Assembly (NCBI GenBank): GCA_019022495.1
Contig: JAFEKR010000001.1
Location: 992,001-1,056,000 of the forward strand
From: Epichloe hybrida
Lineage: Eukaryota > Ascomycota > Sordariomycetes > Hypocreales > Clavicipitaceae
Direction: 5' to 3'
DNA: 64,000 bases
A model generated the notes under the pieces. That model had not been told where the DNA came from. It ran no database searches and saw nothing but the letters and a program-made list of their open reading frames with translations. Each line of letters opens with the position of its first letter. Positions within the stretch are counted from its first letter, which is position 1. Below are positions 17,981 through 34,029 of this stretch, in pieces. Both the position numbers and the translations under genes were made by a program.

Positions 17981-20900
17981 TCATGAACTTGAACCTACCT
18001 CAATTAGCTTCTCTGTTAGCTCGAAGCAATCTCGCTTCACGTCCTCTATAGACGTGTGGTTGGATGCCCTCCACAACCCACCAAAGCCTAGCTCATTCAA
18101 AAGGCTTAACAACGAATGCATAGAGCCCAATTCCTGAAAGTAGCTTTGTTCAGACGAAATAGTACGCAGTAGTGCATGGGCAGCTTCCAATGCTCCTGTT
18201 TCTTGACTATGTAGCAACACATCGTCAAGAATGGATGCCAAGGCCCCGCAACTGTATGGGAATAGTGTTAGAAGATGGGAGACTAATCAACCAGCAAGAT
18301 ACTCACAGGCTTGTGAAAACATTTGGTCGTGTTTGAGCTAAGAGATTTAGCCAATGGAGGCTGCGTGCTTGGGCAGCATCGTCAAGGTAATGGAAGTCAA
18401 TGAGCTCAGTCACCGACATGAGAAAGAGGTCTTTGTCTGTCATATATTCGATGCTCTGTATACCTCTAAGGCTGACTATGGTGGAAATGCCTTCGGGCTT
18501 GAGATCAGACCACCACAGGCTGTCAATGAACTCGTCCTCAGTCGTACCACGAGCCAATAACAGAGCCAAGTAGGGAGATCCACAGACAGCGCCTTTTTGG
18601 CTTGTTGAAGAAGACCTTGCGGAGCGAGATGTCATATCCAATAACGTGAGAAGAACCTGTATTGCTGTAGATCTGGTGGCTGTGTCCGTGAGGCCTCGCA
18701 CAAGGCATGCGCACACAGCAAAGTGGAACGTGTCTTCCTCGAAATGGATGCCATAGGCGTTATCCAGTGGTAATGCAGCCTCTTCTAGCTGCGTCCGACT
18801 CTGCAGGAGCAGGGGAACCATCCGGTCGCCTCTGACGTTACCAATGGTACCAATATTGTCCAAAACGGAGTCGAGAAACTGCGCTGCGCAGTTGAAGAGA
18901 CCTGCGGGTACAAGGCGCACTAAAGACATTGCTAACCAGAAAAGCTGGAGCCCGTACCGCGACGCAGACGGCAATTTTGCCATCATCTTCGTCAGGGATG
19001 TGGTGATAGAAACAAGCATTTCGCTATTTCCGTCCTCGCCAAATTGGCTAACACTGTTTCGAAGCGCGACCAAGACTTGATATAACAGATCATCGTCTAC
19101 CTCCTCCTTGGCCAAGTATCCCATTACTGCAAACGCTCTGGGCTGAATCGCTGGGTTATTTTGAAAAGCAGTACTGGCGACAAGGCTCATCCATCGAGCA
19201 CGCCAGGCATTTGCAGCATCTGTAGATGGAGCCGCAATCGAACAAACTTCATACAATATTGCTGTCAGATTTTCTGTCGTAGCCAAAGTGGGGCTTAGAT
19301 CTGGAGAGGTAGACACAGACGCACCATCCCTGACCAAAGATGGTGGTATAAAAATTTCGCCTTTAGAATCGGCGAAAATGTCCATGATTGATCGGAGCCG
19401 TAATGCCCTTGTGTCGTCTAAATTAAACGAGGCACATATAGCATGTATCGAGTTTATGAGTAGTTTGTACACAAGAGATCGGACCTCATGTCCTCCAGTG
19501 TTGGCAAGCATTGTTATGACGTGAAAAATTTCCGGCAGAAACATCTGAGACTGAACTCGACTGTCGAAGGACAGAGCCAGGCAAAATTGAAGTAGAACGC
19601 ATACTTCCTCCCATACAGAGTTATCCGGCAGTAGTCGGGTCGGACGTAAGGATGATCTATTAAGAGCTTTGCGAAGGCGACAAATGATTCTTCCCCGCAA
19701 CGTGATAGTTCCGAGTCCGACCATGACCGATGAAAGAACCTCTAGCGTGTCCGGCCGGTCGCCATAGCCGAGAGCTACCTTGATAAGTTCATCGACAAAG
19801 ATGTCCAGTAGAAGCTCATCCTGGGAGATAGAGGGCCATATATATTGTTCAAGTACATATGTCAGGCTTTGATCCAAGACAGCGACGTCTATCAACTTTC
19901 TGAAGAGGGATGTGACCTTATCTCTGCCCTTGTCTCCGTCAATGTCCGCTACCAGAACATTTGAGCGTAAGCCAGAGAGCCAGGGGGCCACATATTCTAG
20001 GCTGAGAGGTTTTTGTTCCTCAGGAATGCTCTCCCAGCTGACAAAAAATTCAGCTAAAAAGTCCGATGTCAGTTGAGGCTCTGCTAGGGCAAGTTCTCGG
20101 CTGATGCTGACAATGAACCGAGTTGGATCCAGCGGTACTGCCAAGTCTGGGAGAAGCCTGTAAGTAAGTTCTTATACAACCACGTACTATGCTGGCAAAG
20201 TGTTCAGACTGACCTTTGTTACAAACGAGCCTCCCAGCAGCACTGAAGTCAAATGATCGACAGAGGGCCCCAAGAAGGTTATAAGAAGCCAGCCTTAAAA
20301 CATGGTAAGGACTGGATAAGTTGGTAAGAGCCAAATTCAGCATGGTACCTGGAACATCCTGAGGTCGTACAAGCCTTTCAGCTGGTTTCGGAATACGATT
20401 GTCTTTGCCCAACTTGACCTTGGCTCCACGAATGGTCTGAAGAACATCTGCCCGCTTGGAACTGGTAAAGAACATAACAATTCTGCCACCGTCTGCCCTC
20501 AGCCCAAAGCCAGAGTCATCATCGGCTTGCGACGTAGCGGTTGATGTTGCCTCGTCTATATCGCTCAGACGAAATACGTCATTGATGATGCTACTTATGC
20601 GAAATCCTGATAGAATCTCTTGCTTCTTGACAGTTGTTATTTGAACGAACTGACTGCCAACTTTTATCACTACCTCGACTTTCCCTTTAGATTTAGATAT
20701 CCTTGTAATGGGATGAAACATGAACCGCGTTTCCGTGACCACACTGATAGTCTCTTTGGGGAGATGAAGATGGTTGAGGTGAAAATGAGTTTGAAGATCC
20801 TGCAGGCTGCCAATCAGGTGATATTCAACGTTGCTGGGGTGGAAGACACTGGATTCATCGCGAGAAGCATTACGAAGGAGCCTTCGAAAACATCGTCTGC

Positions 20901-23900
20901 TTTGTCAGTAAGAGGATCCACCTTTATGTTACTCCTAGGCCAACTTACTTAAATGCACTGTTCATGTTATAGACATATATTCTCGAAAAATTTCGTGCCA
21001 GCTCGGTTGGTGTCAAGAGATCTAGTTTTGAGAAGAAATCATCTGATGGCTCGCTGCGTCCATTGTAGCAGGTCGCATCAACAAACAGGCCAAAGGGTTC
21101 ATGCCATAGCCGGCTTGCAATCTGGAATTCGAATTAGACCTCCTCTCATTATGTCAGGCGAACGGTATGTATTGAACACAACAATGATTGTCAAATGGCC
21201 TCGAATTGAACTCACTTTTAAGTAACAATACAATAGCGTATCATGATCTATGCTTTCAATTTCGATATGTCTTAGAATAACACATACGATAGAAATACCA
21301 TCCTACTCACTGCTTAGCAAATCGTCGTTGAGCTTTCGGATGTTGTGACTTGCCTTGCTTCCTCCCCCATCGTATACCGCACGCGAGGTTAAAAACGATT
21401 CTGCGCTTCGAAAAGCATTGCGGAGCATGAAATTCTGAAATCTTGAATAAAGAGGAGGTGTATTACAGAATATGTGTGGGCGGTTCCACGATATTGCAAG
21501 AGGTGGAGGCCCGAGGTTGGTGATGAGACTTCGGAGGGGCTCTAGGATTGGTGGCGTCGCACGAGCTGATTCTCCTGGTATGCGGTGATGTTCTTTTTTC
21601 TCTCGCGCAACAAGCGTTTGACGCAGATGATCCCAATGGTCATACAAAAACCGATGCAGCGATACACAAGACCCAAAGTCAAATATATCTGCCTTAATAG
21701 GTCCAGCCTCCCGTCGCAAAGGTACCTGATGTCGTTGGTTAGATGACGCTACACTCGCGGAATGTGCCGAGCAATGGTTAAGTGATGCTCACGGAAATTT
21801 CCCTCAAAAATCCTGTCACCAGATGTATGTTTTGGACTAGAAAAGGATTGAGTGGAAACATATAAGGTTCTTTGGTTCCAAAAAGGACGTTGTTGGCAAG
21901 ATTTTGTATAATTTTGGCAATAAGCAACAGCCCTCGCCGCATCTCTTTGGTGGGTGAGGCTGAGACGAGATTCTCAGTCTCTGGGGCCACGATTGCAGGG
22001 CAGAAGAATCGTAGAAAAACGAATGCTCCGACCGCAGTGTATTTGGCATTGGGGAAGCGAGGAAACACAGTTTCTGAAATCTACCCGCTGACGTTAGCCA
22101 CTGAAATCGCACACCAAGTCGAAACAATGAATCCTCATGAACATACAATGCTGCAAATTTTCCGGAAAGAACTCGGGACATCTGGGACTGACGCACAGAT
22201 GTCATCCATAAAAACCTTGGCGACTATTTGAAGTTGGGCTGCATTCTTCTGCAGCTCTTCTGGCGCGCTGACTCTGGCGGGGTCCAGCTCTAGATCTAGA
22301 TCTTGAGAAGTCAACATCAGTCTCTCTAGGACCTTCTGCAATGTTGCTTTTAAGTAAGAAGCTCCTTTCCATTTTGCGTATATAGAGAGCATTTTCGTCG
22401 CGACACAAGTTCTTCGAAGTATTTCAGTCTCATTCTCTGCCTACTAGTCAACAACTTGAATAATTGGTTCAAACAGTAAGACTTTACCTGTTTGCTCTAT
22501 CTCTTGGCGAATCAGCGCTTCGAATAGATCAAAGATTAAACCACGCTGTTCAAACACTGTGAGAAGACATATAGTGAGCTCGTCAACTTCTGAGGCGGGA
22601 CAGATTGCGCTCATTGACACAGAAAGAGAGAGATCGGTCGTGAGAAGCTTCAAGTATATCCTTGTTAGCACACAGATGTCTTGCGAATGGTTCGGGTTGT
22701 CATTCCCGGGACGTACATGGAGCAGCTCTACATATTTGTCGCTGACAGCTGAGTCTGTCAATGAGCTAAATTCCGTTCCTTGCGTCAGGATGTTGCAAAG
22801 AACACGAACAAACGCAGCCCTGATTTCAACGTTCTCATGGTATCCAATATTCAATGAATGCTTCAAGCCAACATCGATATTCGCACTGAGAAGATTGGAC
22901 AGTATCGTGATGACCAAGTCTGCATTGGAAGTAGTCCTATCACGACTGGAACCGCCATAAGGGAAGTCTTTGCTGTGGATTTCCTGTGTCTCGTAATTCA
23001 AAAGTGACAGGAAACGGTTGAAGTACGTATGGAACATCTGCGACTTGAGCTCACTCATCCCGGCATCTGTCTGACTGTCGGCTGGTTGAAGCGGGAGTCG
23101 AAAAGTTAGATCTGCAAGTGTTTTTAGACAGGCTTTATCGAGATCTTTCTGGACCCGGCGAAACTCCTCCGGTCGAGTGCCTGTGTTTGTGTTGGTAGAC
23201 TGTTCTTGTTTAGGAGCGTAAGGGCGCGCTATCCAGTCGAATATATGTTCTAGGAGCTGATTCCGGATTCGGACGTCATCGCGTAGATTTAGATGCTCCT
23301 TCCTTTTCATGACAGCCTCGCACAGGTGGCATATCTTGACTCTAACGCGCAGTGTCGTGGTATCGTCTGGTGCCCCATCTAAGAATTTGGCGAAACTTAA
23401 GGTGAGTGCTGCTAGGTGCACTGAAGAGACGGAACCAAGATCGGATGGGATCTCAAGCTTTTCAACCATTATCTTTAACAGGGAAGCGGCTTGTTCGGCG
23501 AATACGACCTCCTTCTCTTGGTTCTGGTCTGTTGATGCGAGAACACCCGCGAGAAGCACCTCTAATTCCGATTCTAGAGCTTTGAAAAGTGCAGGGTAGA
23601 GTGTCGAAGACACTTCGGCTGACAAAACTTCCCTCATTGCCTCCCGCACTTTGATGTTTTCGCAGCCGAGAAGTTGAATAGCAAGTCTGAGAAAACGTGT
23701 CAACGGTGGCTCCTCGTGCTGTTCTGAGAACAATCGGTCTATCCACTGCAGGTCTTCCGGTGTTTCATCCAGTCGACTGGCATGATCGTGGGTACATATG
23801 CCACCCAAAGAGGCTAGAAAGCCCGAGAAATTACGCCATTCTGACAATAGCCTGTCATCAACATTATCGGCTGTAGCCATAGACACATCTTTGGATAGGC

Positions 23901-26392
23901 GCATCCATCTTTCAAAGCCAAATTTCCACGCATCCAGTATGCCTTGTGTCGGAATTCGCATCTGCCTGAGCAGACCCCGCATTCTCTTTTGAAAAGCGAC
24001 GAGGCCTGTGAAGTGAAAGGCAGGTGACGAAAGCTCTTCATAGACCATGTTGTTGCGGTGAGTCGAAGAGAGCAAGTTCGCTGAATCATTATAAACTCCA
24101 GCATGAGCACATTCTTCAACTATAAGGCCCACGCAGACGGTTGCCGCCTGGCAAACTGATACATCGGGGGAACAAAAAGACACCAACAAGGTCGACTCGA
24201 GCTTCAACGCGGCCTCATGAGCAGCAGCAGCGTCCGTAGGAGCATTTGAAATAATCTAGGAAGGTCAATACAGTCATTCCAAAAAAAGGGGATCAGATTG
24301 CTAACGGACCGGTAAGCCTTTCAATAGAGTGGACCTTGCGCTTAAGAACTCTTGTAGTTGGGTGATCGAGAGCATGCTAAGATGATCTCTCACGTCTGCG
24401 CATATACCAAGTAAAACTGAAGAACTATCATTCGTCTCAGTGTGTATTGCAAAATGTAATTGTGTTAGAGGACTTACATCTGGTCCCAAAGTCTTTTTCG
24501 AAGATCTGCAGTGAACTCGATTTTGCCAAATGTTTCCGACGAGTGGTCATCAGCGACAAAGAGCTTTCTGGCAACCTTGGTAGCAAGTCGACAAATGAAT
24601 GAATTGCGAGAAAGAATGCAGAATAGAAATGGCCGCAAAAATGGGAGGCTTGGATTCTGGCCCAGCAAGTCGTGGATCAACGGTGTTGATGACACTTCCA
24701 AGTATCGCAGAATTTCTGAAAGCTTACGCTCGCTAAACGGGGAGCAGTCGCTCGTGGAACTCAAAGAGTTCATACACTCCGACTAATATGCTTGTCATCA
24801 GTAGGAATCTCGGTCAAGTGGATCTGGATGCCATACTTCGAATTCGGACTGAATGAAAGACAACGCATTATCATGAAGTTCAGCGTATCTTCCTGCCTGC
24901 GGTTGCCCAACGAAATACGAGCAGGCTTGAATAACGGCGATTTTAAAAGTATCTGGCGCCATTGGAGATATACAGGTTTTGGTGAGCGTTTCCACGACGC
25001 CATCTGGGTCCAGATGCGCGAGACTAACAAATGCTCCTGTTATCATATCTTGATCAAAGGTTGGAGCGGAATGACCAGTGTATGAAAGACGGAAAACAGA
25101 GTCCCTGACCTCATCTTGAACATCCATGGCATAGCTGACCAAGGCTGAATCACTCTCGACCTTGAAATGTCGAGCGGCGCGAAGCAAGGCCACCAGACAG
25201 TAAGCAGCTCGCTCACTGCCATTTCGAAGAGCTTTCCTCAAGCTGTCCAAGAACGACACCTTCTTAATCAGATTATTGCTCTTCGCCTCTCGCAAGTTAC
25301 TTGCGACTTCAAACACGTCAGGAAGGAGCAAGAGAAGAGTAATCTGCATGGGATATAAGACAGCTCTGCGCCGACCAATATCTACTCCCGTCTGAGTCAT
25401 GTCAAACAATGTATCGCTGCCACCGCCATCCCGTCTCTTGTGGTGCGAATGGAGCCGAACGAATTCATCAGGGTAACGATCAATCCAGCGAGCGACAAGC
25501 AGTGGAAGTACTACGGCTATCGTACACTGATACGGTTTACGGAAATGTAGATAACTGGAGCATATTTCCTGGATGATATGCCCAAGCTTCAAGCTATCAA
25601 TCCAAAAGAAGGACAAGAGCCTTAACGTGACGAGAGCTGTAGTCTCGCCATCAAGACTTTGACTTTCAGATCCCCCCTCTGGGAAAGGCGTAGTCCGAAT
25701 ATTATAAATAGTGTTTCTGATATGTTCAAATGCGGCAGACCAACTCGATGCGGATATGAACTCGACCACGGTTTTGATATGAGCGTCAAACTGAACTAGA
25801 CAATCCTCAAGGCACTCTGCCTCGTTAGTGCTCGGTTTGCCATCAGGTCGTGGAACACAAAAGTTACGTTCCGGTAATTGGTCCAACAATGTCTGGGCTG
25901 GTAGTATATAATCGTCTGGAATAGGCTCCAGGAGTTGTTTCAAGGTTTGCAATATGCGATTCACAAGTAGAGGCTCCAAAGACTCTGGTGAAGTTTCGGT
26001 TCCTTCGTTGCGTTCCTTGGAGAACCATTGCTGATTGGCATTGCAGCTAGCTGCTGCGAGTGACAAAATATACAACTCTGACTCTAGTATGTGTGACGGA
26101 TGAGCAGAAACGCAGGCAAAAGGACGTCCTAGGTCTTCAAGAAGTTCCACAAGAGACTCAAGGACAACACTAATAGTTGTCCTACTCAAGTCAACCAATG
26201 TAGCTCTCGTGATTTGAAGAATCTCGTCGTCCTCAAAGGCCCGTCCCGTGGAGCCTGTTCGATGTGGCAACTATAACCGATTGAGGTCCTCGTTAGCCGA
26301 ATGTCTCAACAAGAAAATCACTTGCATACTCTTCTTACCCGCGATGCGATTCTATCAACAAGACAACCAACGATTACTCCATTACTGTTCAT
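17981..26392 (-). CDS. ira1: Ras GTPase-activating protein, Ira/neurofibromin family
   Basis: A giant negative regulator of Ras that accelerates GTP hydrolysis and thereby lowers Ras-cAMP signalling. My model has 13 exons: 26392-26339, 26270-24837, 24782-24478, 24424-24310, 24255-22488, 22436-22147, 22080-21793, 21725-21354, 21302-21216, 21121-20949, 20896-20214, 20146-18307, 18251-17981; the sum is 7680 nt, 2559 residues, close to other family members. Exon 1 encodes just 18 residues. The catalytic GAP domain spans about 1190-1500: the L-R-R-T stretch near residue 1233 aligns with the arginine-finger region of neurofibromin, and F-L-R-F-F-C-P-A-I (about 1344-1352) is the family signature. 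A Sec14-like segment (about 1540-1690, containing R-L-W-H-E-P-F-G-L-F) and a PH-like segment (about 1690-1810) follow, as in neurofibromin. One intron is GC-AG. The last few residues after E-K-L-I-E are uncertain. Confidence 0.93.
21303..21353 (-). other. ira1: GC-AG intron of the RasGAP gene
   Basis: This 51-nt intron has donor GCAAGT after GGAAGCAAG and acceptor GAGTAG. Removing it joins G-G-S-K to D-G-I-S-I-V-C-V, the join expected in fungal Ira proteins. The competing GT donor (GTGAGT at the end of the open frame) leaves no acceptor that keeps the downstream exon in frame. Confidence 0.75.
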
Positions 26393-27452
26393 AGTTGCTG
26401 TAGTAAGTGATATCTACTCGTTGGATCACCAGGTGGATGGGCCCGAGTTCACGTTTCCCCACTCAGATGTTTTTTTTTTTGTTATCGGAAGTTTTTATTT
26501 ATCATAATTGACATGATTAATTAAAAATGCGCTAGAGTGAGTCCCAAAAAAAACCCCTCCAGTGCGTTTTTTTTCAAGCTAGGTAAAAAAAAAACAATCT
26601 TAGGTCACCACATTGCTAGTTTTTTATTTGTTTAAATTTTTATTCAGAGCCAGAACGGCTTAAGTTCTTATTATTCATTTTCATTTGAGTCTGGTTTTGC
26701 AAATATTCACAAAGGATATTACAGTCTTCAATCATCATAGTGTAGAACTTGGTTGGCCTTGTAAATATTCTATATAGGTTTGGGCTCGCATTGATTGAAC
26801 CTCCTCATGCCCTCTTACAACGTGCTCGCGGAATTCAAATGGCCGGGCAGGTACAGTGACTTGGAGAAAGCCGACACAAAGGTGCGATGGTATTACAATT
26901 CCATGTCTCTTACACTACTTCGCACCCGTCAGTCAAGCCTCTTCCTATACAATTTCACGGTGATTCTATTGACTTGGCAGGACGCCTGGCTGCAAACACG
27001 ACTTCCAACATTTATAGGATAATAGCCAGGCAACGGTACGGCGGACATCGTACTTGGCTGGCACACACCGGCCTTAAACACTGCCATTTCTGACTTGGGA
27101 TGGATTTCTGAATCGAGAAGACGTAGCGCATCGCAATTTTTAAAACAGCTACAAAAGCTACGCTAAGATTAATGCACGTTCCTGGGTTATCGGTTGGCTA
27201 CGCAAAATAGCTGCTGGTTGCTAGCAAGAGAAATGGAGGCTACGAACAAACCGTTAGAGTGATGGTGCAGTCGTCTGGGACAGAAGGCAACTCCCACCGA
27301 CAGCTAAAGGCGCACATCCGTCGTGAGTCATAGGCTTGTACATTTGAAGATTTAGTGAATAGAATGCTTGTTTTGTGTTATAATTGTTAAGCTATTTGAA
27401 AACAAACTTCAAAGCTTTGTGAGAAGGAAAGCGGTAATACCCTCGTCCGCTT
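26393..27452. other. Intergenic, RasGAP promoter and exo70 3' side
   Basis: No gene is recognised. The part at 26470-26605 is full of A and T runs of eight to eleven bases, with an imperfect inverted motif (AATGCGCTAG against AGTGCGTTTT) near 26526-26572. The RasGAP promoter must lie at the left side. Confidence 0.4.
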
Positions 27453-29407
27453 TTATGAAGCCAGACTCAGGAAAACCGCGGCGATAGACGCCTTGTCATA
27501 CTTGACATATTTTCCTTTACCTTTATCTATGTCATGGTACCGGTCCCAGAAGCGATCGTAGAGCGGCTGCAGCTTTTGACGAATATCCTTCCCGAACATT
27601 GAACGCACCTCTAGCTCCATGTTGTACGATTTGTGTTTAGCGACCATGTCATCGAAGGCTACATTGAACTGAGTGAACTTCTCCTTTATCTTGTCTTTGT
27701 CTTTGCTGCTCAATCCCTTCACCACTGATGCAGAATCTGCCTGGCCCGAGGTTGGTCTCTGAGTGCGATTGGTGTGAATTGTATCAAAGAGGTACACCGA
27801 AATATCTCTGCATACGTCCGTGTACGCCGCTGTAGCTTTCTTGCGCCATTGATCAAGCACTTCAAACCTCGATGGCAACAAAGGCCCGAGATCCGAGTCT
27901 CGTATCATACGCTCGATGATGACGACACAGTTGGCGATAAATACGCCGGCTACCGATTTCCCCCTGAGTAATACCTTTGCCTTCTGATCCAGAGCGGACA
28001 GAAGTGCATCTATGGAGTCAAGACAGTAATGTGCAAAGATTTCTTTCCCATCGGCGCCGATGTCGAATGATGCGAGACTGGGTATAGCATCAGTCGATCC
28101 GCCAACAGAACCTGAATTCGATCTCCAACCGCCGTCCCCCAGGGATATCATGATGCTGGAGATGGGTCGGAGAAACTCAACCATGGCTTGCAGACGTTGC
28201 ATCGTCTCTGTCACGAGAGACGTCGAGGCACCATCAGAGGGGAGTGTCTGCAGTCCACCGGCCTTTCTCCTGGTTTCTTCGAGGAGATCCGAGAGCGATG
28301 ATTTGGCTGTTTCCCGAACGGGCTTCAGTGCAGCCGCAAGAGAGCCTTTCAGTTCCCCCGTTCTAGTATCCAAACTCTCTGAGAGGCCAGAGATGATTTC
28401 CGTGATCTCATATGCCAAGTAACAGTCGGTGTTTAAGTGGCCCTTGATGTGCGCATTAAGTTCTCGAAGAGTGCGTGCGAGCTCAGACAGAGCTCCTAGG
28501 CAAGTCGCCTGGAACACCGAACCCCAGTCCTCACGTCTGAAAATACTGCAAATGTTGTCGTATTCCGACAAAAAAATTCCTTCCATCGCCTTGGCATATG
28601 TGCTGATGCCATTGGTTCCTGCCCTATATATGGCGCCGGGATTCTTCTTCTTGGCCGTGTTGACGCTTGCCGCCGCTAGATTGACGAGTGATGAAGATAA
28701 ATACGGACCCCGGATCTCGGCAAATATTTTTGACGCAGGAGAACTATGTCCCTGCTGTCCACCTGCCAGATAAGCATATACAAGACCTAACCGGGCAATC
28801 TTGTCCTGTGGCAGAACAGGGAAGGGCTTCTCTTTCGTGATATAATGAAGTGGTTCGATGGAGCGAGGTGTTTCTCCGCGCAAGAGTTTATCGAAGTAAT
28901 TCTCGAGCTGGGCATTGCCTGACTTGATTAGTCGAGTGAGATCGCCTATGGTATGTTGATTTGCTCGCAAATTCGACACTTGCATGTCGGCATGGGACTT
29001 GTTGAGCCTCTTGAGCGACGCCAGGTAGATGGACAAGCCAGCCTTGTCCGGGCCGGCACGGATGATTTGTTCTTCATCATCTTTGCTATCGGCAGGCTGG
29101 CGCAATCGGTCGATGGCGGCGAGAACAGAGTCGACGTCTGTGAGGGTTAGCTGCGAGAACTGGAGGAGCTGGAGAGTTCGTGGTGAGGTGTACTATTCCC
29201 AAGAAGCTGCAGGCGTCTGGTCTCGCCGCTAAGAGGCCCTGCAACATCACGTACGCTCTGACCCGAGGCCTCCAGCCTCCCGAGACTGGCTTGAATCTTT
29301 CTGGTGAGCTGTGTTGTCTTGTCAAGGCGGGAGTTCAGAACATCAACCTCGGCTCTCGCCTCTTCATCAAGGGCGTGGTGTGCAGTATTTGATAAGCCAA
29401 CCGCCAT
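27453..29407 (-). CDS. exo70: Exocyst complex component Exo70
   Basis: Exo70 is the exocyst subunit that binds the plasma membrane and Rho GTPases and tethers secretory vesicles, important for hyphal tip growth. Exons are 29407-29194 and 29137-27453; 632 residues. The coiled N-terminus starts M-A-V-G-L-S-N and continues through a heptad-rich segment; the Exo70 fold covers the rest, ending in the basic K-G-K-Y-V-K-Y-D-K patch followed by A-A-V-F-L-S-L, the typical membrane-binding C-terminus. The 56-nt intron has a weak donor (GTACAC) and a clear branch and acceptor (GCTAACCCTCACAG); splicing yields G-N-N-V-D-S-V-L-A-A-I-D-R-L in frame. It is head to head with mcm3, only about 145 bp between start codons. 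Confidence 0.94.
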
Positions 29408-32287
<2,880 letters not shown>

Positions 32288-32630
32288 CCAACACGTTGGT
32301 CAAGATCAAAAACATTTGGTGTATATGTTTATTCTTGGTAAAACCGTCGTCTCGAGCATTGCCACGTATTTATGCTGGTTTTTTTCTGTTTGTGGTATTT
32401 AAAGGAAGCTACGTAGAGACAATGGACAGGACGTTTACCTCAGAAACTCATAAGTAAAGTGTGGGCAATATATTCGAAGTGATCGTAAAAGGATTGTTGC
32501 CATTGAGCTATGTAAACACAGTATGCCCCGGCTATTTCCGATCGTGTGGACAATGGTTGACAATGCGACTGACGGTAATTCGCGTCGTGATGTGCGATCT
32601 GAACCAGCTTTGAAACGAGTTTCACTCTGT
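32288..32630. other. Convergent 3' region, mcm3 and mak32-like
   Basis: This 343-bp gap lies between two stop codons and holds both 3' UTRs. No gene or repeat is visible. Confidence 0.5.
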
Positions 32631-34029
32631 CTATACATCTAAATTAAGTCTTCGTTTGAAGTCGTCTAATCGCTCAGATACCTGTTCGCCGTTCCAGGTT
32701 TCGACACCATCGACATTTGTTTGAAGGTTTGGCATGCCGACTTGCTCGATTGCGAAGCTTGCTGCGACTGAGCCCCAGGCCACAGCATCCTCCAGCTTCT
32801 CACCACGGGCCAGAGCTACGGAGAGTCCTCCAAGGAAGGCATTGCCACCACCTGTGGGATCAACAACTTTCAACTTGTCCTTGTGGTAGGCTGGAATCCA
32901 TCTTTCTGTGCCAGGGTCGACCTCGATCTCTTCTCTGGCAATGGCACCGTCCTCATCTTGTAGGAGGCCTGCGAAGAGGGCTTCCATATCTGTATCGGGC
33001 TGCAAGCCGCCATGTATATGAGTCTTACGTTGGTTGGCCGAAGTGCCAGGTTTGTCTCGCCGTTTTCTTCCGCCGTTTCTAGCGATGTAGCAACCTTCTT
33101 TTCCCACTCGGATCACGAGAGCATATGATTGCAGGGGCATACTGGCCAGCAGTTGCTCGCACGCACGCTCTACACTGAGTGCTGACACTTCTCCAGTTTC
33201 AGGGTCGAGGCCATTGTCACCCATGAAGCCTGCTAATTCGGAGTGGTTGGGGCTGCAGACGTCCACGAGGCGAAGGGCATTTGTGCAGTTCAATAGCTCG
33301 TCGGGGGTGCACAGGTCGGGCACTGGCTCCCATATAAATAGTGGTTTAGTATAGATCCCGTTCCGCGTTGTGGCAGCTTTACGGCGAGATATGATATCCA
33401 CAATCAATTCCTGGCAGCGGGTGGGTGAACAGATAAGATGAAACGATTTAGAGAGAAGGAGATCCGACGTGATGTCGTTCGCAGTGAGTCGCCGTTTCGG
33501 AGTCTTATACTGAAAAAGTCGTGTATCGTCTGACCCGACGTATCCATTCCAACCCCGCGTTGTGAGGCGGTGATGGTCCTCTCGAATCACGGCTCCAGTA
33601 TCCCAACAATCAATTGTTTCGGAAATCCGGGCTGGAAAGTCTGAGCCTTTGTCCACTACCCATCCTATTGCGCGGGACAGGGGGGGCTGTGAAAAGAGCC
33701 GCGCTCCGAGCGCAGCATACGTTCCTGCTCCTCCCAGAATGTCACGTACTGGCGGAGTGGGAGGCCTGAATTCTATATCATCTGATAGGAGTCAGTTGCT
33801 TGTCAACTTAGTTTCTTGGTTTTCAACCTTCGAAACCCGCTGCTCGCGTCCCCTTTGCTTGTACTGCATCTCAATCGTCCCAGACGTAGACTTTGCGGCC
33901 AGAAGGCGTGTATGCTTGCGAGAGCTCACCTATAATCAACATTCCAAGGGTGACAAAATCTATCACAAACTCGCCTGTGCTGCTTTCGGTTCCCGTGATT
34001 GTATCTTTGTTGTTGCTGGGGTTATCCAT
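32631..34029 (-). CDS. mak32: PfkB-fold protein of the Mak32 type
   Basis: A member of the ribokinase/PfkB superfamily; in yeast Mak32 is linked to maintenance of L-A-derived double-stranded RNA, but its reaction is unknown. Exons are 34029-33930 and 33781-32631 (148-nt intron); 416 residues. The N-terminal exon ends T-L-G-M-L-I-I and joins D-D-I-E-F-R-P-P-T, followed by the substrate-site G-G-A-G-T-Y-A-A-L-G-A. The ATP-site signature near the C-terminus reads V-V-D-P-T-G-G-G-N-A-F-L-G-G: the position of the usual catalytic Asp (D-T-x-G-A-G-D) is Asn. Mak32 proteins share this, so an altered or absent kinase reaction is plausible. It converges with mcm3. Confidence 0.88.

Noticed and set aside
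21303..21309. GTGAGT donor at the end of the RasGAP open frame
   Set aside because: It would need an acceptor giving two bases of phase, and none lies before D-G-I-S-I; the GC donor upstream gives the family join.
26470..26605. A/T homopolymer cluster with weak inverted motif, considered as a third MITE
   Set aside because: Arms are under 12 bp and imperfect; simple-sequence bias explains the match.
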